From assembly GCA_016782825.1 (NCBI GenBank), contig JADHXT010000119.1:1-8810 (forward strand): 8,810 nucleotides of DNA, given 5' to 3'. Positions within the stretch are counted from its first letter, which is position 1; each line of letters opens with the position of its first letter. The stretch comes from Candidatus Brocadiia bacterium. GTDB taxonomy: Bacteria; Planctomycetota; PUPC01; DSUN01. The notes under the pieces are model-generated. The model worked only from the letters and a program-made list of their open reading frames with translations, was not told where the DNA came from and did no database searches. A program made the translations under genes and the position numbers. This document shows, piece after piece, positions 5,596-8,810 of this stretch.

Positions 5596-8500
5596 CTATC
5601 TGGCCGCACTCCCCATCTCTTCGGTGGGGCATCCAACATAGCACGTCTCAGGCAGCAGGCGCTCGTGTTTCATCACAACACTGTGCGGGCCGACCCAGGC
5701 GAGCGTCCCGACATCCGCGCCGTAGAAGAGGACCGCCCCGCTGTTCACGCTTGCTCTCTGGCCTATCTTCACGCGATCGATCTTCAGTACTCGGTCCTCG
5801 AAACTGTGGGCCTGGAAGTGGTTGTTGACAGTCGCGCCGTCCAGGAACTCCAGCATGTCGGGATCGACGACCTGGGCGAAGGCCCCCCCTAGCACTACGC
5901 CCCGCCCCACCTTGGCCCCCATCGCTCGCAGGTACCAGTGAATGAAGGGGGTGCCCTCGAGGGCGGCGAGGATCCGCCGGGCGTAGGAGCTCCAGACCAC
6001 GTAGAGGAAATCCCACCGACTACACCAGCAGCACCAGAAGGGGTGCTGGCCGGGCTTCACCCTGCCCAGGAGCGTCCATTTGGCCAGGAGAACCAGGAGG
6101 CAGAAGCCGACGGCCAAGGCACAGACGAAGCCAGGCACAATCCCGACCCAATAGACCAACCAACTCACCCCGCCGGCAGCCGCCCGGAGCCCCTTGAACC
6201 AGATGAGCACGGACACCAGGGGCGCAACGGGCAAGAGGAAGCGAATGGACTCCCAGAACAGGCGCGTGACCAGGCGGATCAGGCTCGGATCGTGCGTCAG
6301 ACGCCTGTCGTCGGTGACGGGGCCGCCTCGTGGCAGCTCAAAAGGGGGATGGCCAAACCACGAGCTGTTCTGCTGGACGACCTGGTCATCCGCAACGGTA
6401 CAGACGCCAAGAAGCAGATCGCCGGGGAGTTGCTGCCCGGCATGGACGACGGCATGGTTCCCGATGAAGGTGTTCTTCCCCAGCGAGGTTGGCGCCACGG
6501 TCACAGTGTTCCGGTGGATTCTGGGGCACCCGAGGTAGATCCCATCCGCGAAGAAGCTCTCCTCGCCGACCTCCACGCACTCCGGCGGGACATCGATGAT
6601 CGTGCTGATCTCGCTCTTCCTCCCGATCCTCATCCCTGCGAGCCTCAGCCACGCTGGCCAGAACAGGGTCCCGCTGAGCCACCCTCCTGCCGCGTCAATC
6701 ATCCCCGCCTTCAACCAGATGCGGACATAGCCCGGACACCATCGGCTGATCACACCTGGCTGGATCGCGCCCAGGAGGCGCATGACCACCGCCTGAATCA
6801 CTAGAGAAACCGGGGGCAGCAGCACGACAACCAGGATGAGCGGCATCACGACCGTTGCTGAGAAGGAAGGGCCGAAGAGCCACTGAAGGACGCCTTCGCT
6901 GTCAAGACCATATGCGAGGACAAGGCCAATGACCAGGGCGACAACAGGCGCCGAGGAGAGCAGCCCCACACCGAAACGAGCCAGGATGAGGAGCACTCCG
7001 TGCCACGCCGGCGAGTAGCACCGATCATCTCCGGAGAGAGGCGCCGGACCGGGCGCGCGGCCTGCCGGCCTCGCCGGAATCCCATCCCAACGTTCGCCGG
7101 TGGGGATCTCGTCGCCGTAGCGAAGCCAGGACATGGCCGTCAGGTAGGCGTTCTCGCCCACGATCGAGTGGCCACTGACGCCTGCCCTGATATCAACCGT
7201 GGCTCCATCACCGATCCGCACAGGCGCCACGATGAGTTGCCTGTCCCGGACGTCGACGAGGCGGACCGCAGCGTCTTGGCAGAGCGTCACGTCGTCGCCG
7301 ATCTCGAGGAGATCCCAGCCGCCTTGGAGCAGATTGACGCCCCGGTGGATATGCACCCTCTTGCCGATTCGTGCGCCGAGCATCCGAAGAGCCCAGTTCA
7401 TGAGCACGGTACCTTGGATCAGACTCCAGGGAACGATCCGGACCGCCTGCTGCACCATCCAGTTCCGCAGGTAGAGACTGCCCCACACCGGTGCGGTCGC
7501 CTCCCGGTACCGACCGATGAGCAGCTTCTTCAGGACCGCGGCAAGGAGGACCGACAGGGGGGCGTAGATGACCAGAAGACCCCAGGCCAGAACAGGCGCC
7601 AGGAGGATGAAGGTGATCAACCCCAATCCGCGAAGGAGGAAGGGCATGACGATGAACGAAGCGACGTATGCTGCTGTCGCTCCCACCATGAGCCAGGTCA
7701 GGAGCCATGCCCCCTGGATAGCCCCCGCCAGGATCCGGTTGCCCTCTGGGCGGCCGCACTCCTCCGCTACCGGCTCCCTCTCGCCGCTGGGCGCGCAGGC
7801 CCGTTCGGCCAGTTCACTGACGGTCCGCGCATCGTAGAGGTCTCGAACGGTGAGCCCTGCGGTCCTCTCGTCGCCGCGGAGCTCGGAGATAGTCACCGCG
7901 GCTGCAAGGGAATCCCCACCAAGGTCCCAGAAGAAGTCCTCGTGGATCGAGACGCCCCCTTCCAGTCCAAGAGCTGAGCGGAAGACCTCTGCGATCGCTG
8001 ACTCAGTCTCATTTCGCGGCGCGACGACCTCCCGCTCAGCCTCACGCTCGGGCATGCCGATCTCCGGCAGCGCCTCACGGTGGAGCTTCCCCGCCACGGT
8101 CGTAGGCAGGCGCGACAGAAGCCCGAAACGGCTGGGGACCATGTGTGCGGGGATCACATCACGCAGTGTGGCCTCGATCCCGTCGAAGCACGGCGGCGCG
8201 TCGGCTTGCTGAGGCACCACAAACGCAACCAGGCGCTGCTCCACGCCCTGTCCCTGGACGCAGCACGCCGCCTCACGGACACCTGGGCACTCAACCAGAT
8301 GGGATTCGATCTCCTCGAGCTCGATCCGATACCCGCGGAGCTTCACCTGGGAGTCGATCCTCCCAAGATAGAAGTAGTCGCCTCGATGATCGCGCCGAAC
8401 CAGATCCCCAGTGCGATAGATCCGCCCAAGTTCGGGATGCACGGGGAATTTCTCGTCCGTCAGTACCGGGCTCCTGTGGTAGCCTCGCGCCAGGCCGACA

Positions 8501-8637
8501 CCTCCAATGCAGAGCTCTCCCGAGGTACCGTCTGGGACCTCCTGCAACGATTCGTCAAGTACCCAGGCGTACATCCCCGGCACGGGACGACCGATGCTGA
8601 CCTCTTCTCCCGGACGGATCTCGCCACGGACGGACAC
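5596..8637 (-). CDS. Pls-like NRPS: adenylation domain (second half), carrier domain and three-unit membrane terminal domain
   Basis: Counted from GTG 8637, 1013 residues remain. Adenylation motifs from A6 on are present: GELCIGGVGLARGY (40-53), YRTGDLV (74-80), GRIDSQVKLRGYRIE (92-106), IPAHMVPS (162-169) and AGKLHR with the A10 Lys184. The carrier motif DFFWDLGGDSL (234-244) places the phosphopantetheine arm on Ser243. The rest matches the NRPS terminal domain TIGR02353 of epsilon-poly-L-lysine synthetase (Pls): three units, each with two membrane segments (about 304-370, 546-621, 795-856) followed by a soluble domain with LR-x-x-G-x-x-(I/V)-G and hexapeptide-type repeats (417-500, 664-755, 902-1000). 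In Pls these units join activated amino acids without ordinary condensation domains. The substrate pocket residues (A4-A5) lie in the missing part, so the amino acid cannot be predicted. Codon third positions are more mixed than in the plus-strand genes, suggesting separate ancestry. The A5 motif (FNGYGPTET) lies upstream of this GTG, so 8637 is not the native start. Confidence 0.85.
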   Translation of the reverse strand: MSVRGEIRPGEEVSIGRPVPGMYAWVLDESLQEVPDGTSGELCIGGVGLARGYHRSPVLTDEKFPVHPELGRIYRTGDLVRRDHRGDYFYLGRIDSQVKLRGYRIELEEIESHLVECPGVREAACCVQGQGVEQRLVAFVVPQQADAPPCFDGIEATLRDVIPAHMVPSRFGLLSRLPTTVAGKLHREALPEIGMPEREAEREVVAPRNETESAIAEVFRSALGLEGGVSIHEDFFWDLGGDSLAAAVTISELRGDERTAGLTVRDLYDARTVSELAERACAPSGEREPVAEECGRPEGNRILAGAIQGAWLLTWLMVGATAAYVASFIVMPFLLRGLGLITFILLAPVLAWGLLVIYAPLSVLLAAVLKKLLIGRYREATAPVWGSLYLRNWMVQQAVRIVPWSLIQGTVLMNWALRMLGARIGKRVHIHRGVNLLQGGWDLLEIGDDVTLCQDAAVRLVDVRDRQLIVAPVRIGDGATVDIRAGVSGHSIVGENAYLTAMSWLRYGDEIPTGERWDGIPARPAGRAPGPAPLSGDDRCYSPAWHGVLLILARFGVGLLSSAPVVALVIGLVLAYGLDSEGVLQWLFGPSFSATVVMPLILVVVLLPPVSLVIQAVVMRLLGAIQPGVISRWCPGYVRIWLKAGMIDAAGGWLSGTLFWPAWLRLAGMRIGRKSEISTIIDVPPECVEVGEESFFADGIYLGCPRIHRNTVTVAPTSLGKNTFIGNHAVVHAGQQLPGDLLLGVCTVADDQVVQQNSSWFGHPPFELPRGGPVTDDRRLTHDPSLIRLVTRLFWESIRFLLPVAPLVSVLIWFKGLRAAAGGVSWLVYWVGIVPGFVCALAVGFCLLVLLAKWTLLGRVKPGQHPFWCCWCSRWDFLYVVWSSYARRILAALEGTPFIHWYLRAMGAKVGRGVVLGGAFAQVVDPDMLEFLDGATVNNHFQAHSFEDRVLKIDRVKIGQRASVNSGAVLFYGADVGTLAWVGPHSVVMKHERLLPETCYVGCPTEEMGSAAR

Positions 8638-8810
8638 GACCGCCGTCTCTGTCGGACCGTAGCCGTTAAAGAGTTTTTGTTGCGGAAGGCGACTTTCTGA
8701 GAAGACGCCTCGGTCCCCGGCCCCGCCTTGTGGCCTGACGCTGGCGTGAGGGTCGTCTTGGGCACCATATCACCACGTCTGATGCCTTCCTGCCGCAGTG
8801 GTCCGCCGAC
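8638..8810 (-). pseudogene. Disrupted 5' part of the Pls-like adenylation domain
   Basis: In frame with the gene at 5596-8637, the bases just upstream encode KLFNGYGPTETAV, the A5 motif (about 8676-8638). The frame stays open to a TGA at 8770-8772, with no ATG or GTG before the motif. The residues between the TGA and A5 show no adenylation motifs (no A2-A4). In another frame, the right edge of the window reads LRQEGIRRGDMV (about 8796-8761), which looks like the A1-region pattern LR-x-x-G-(V/I)-x-x-GD-x-V. In an intact enzyme about 250 residues separate these two motifs; here there are about 30. This suggests an internal deletion with a frameshift, or an assembly fault. The A1-like match is short and should be treated as tentative. 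Confidence 0.45.

Noticed and set aside
5938..6804. Plus-strand open frame of 288 codons inside the Pls-like gene
   Set aside because: It is antisense to conserved membrane and hexapeptide segments, and its product is Pro-, Glu- and Arg-rich without motifs.

Overview
The window is high-GC DNA from a bacterium, most likely an uncultivated member of the Planctomycetota or a neighbouring lineage. This rests on a mix of features: two exported (Tat) sugar-type enzymes, a DUF1080 domain joined to a multihaem cytochrome c, a remnant of a GH127-type glycosidase, and the end of a very large helical-repeat protein. It is an inference from gene content, with no marker gene behind it. I see no tRNA, rRNA, CRISPR array or intact transposase.

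Layout from left to right. 3-1220 (+) is the C-terminal 405 residues of a large protein, followed by a terminator-like hairpin. 1221-1821 holds the frameshifted start of a GH127/DUF1680-like glycosidase gene on the minus strand, two short hairpins and a good sigma70-type promoter. 1822-2790 (+) encodes a Tat-exported lipoprotein of the D-tagatose/D-psicose 3-epimerase family. A second promoter of nearly the same sequence then leads to 2884-3957 (+), a Tat-exported aldo/keto-reductase-fold protein that has lost most of the family's catalytic tetrad. After 69 bases that contain a hairpin over the ribosome-binding site comes 4027-5004 (+), a secreted DUF1080 domain fused to a four-haem cytochrome c tail. 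5005-5595 carries no convincing gene but has several strong inverted repeats. 5596 to the right edge is on the minus strand and encodes a Pls-like (epsilon-poly-L-lysine-synthetase-like) protein: second half of an adenylation domain, carrier domain, then three units of two membrane segments plus a hexapeptide-rich domain. Its 5' end appears broken.

The three central plus-strand genes can be read as one cell-envelope module working on sugars: an exported keto-sugar epimerase, an exported AKR-fold protein with a Cys/His-rich active-site mouth, and a 3-keto-glycoside-hydrolase-type domain wired to a multihaem cytochrome. The idea is that sugar or glycoside oxidation outside the cytoplasm passes electrons to haem. 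That is inference from domain content, export signals and gene order. The Pls-like gene has a visibly different codon bias and probably a separate history.
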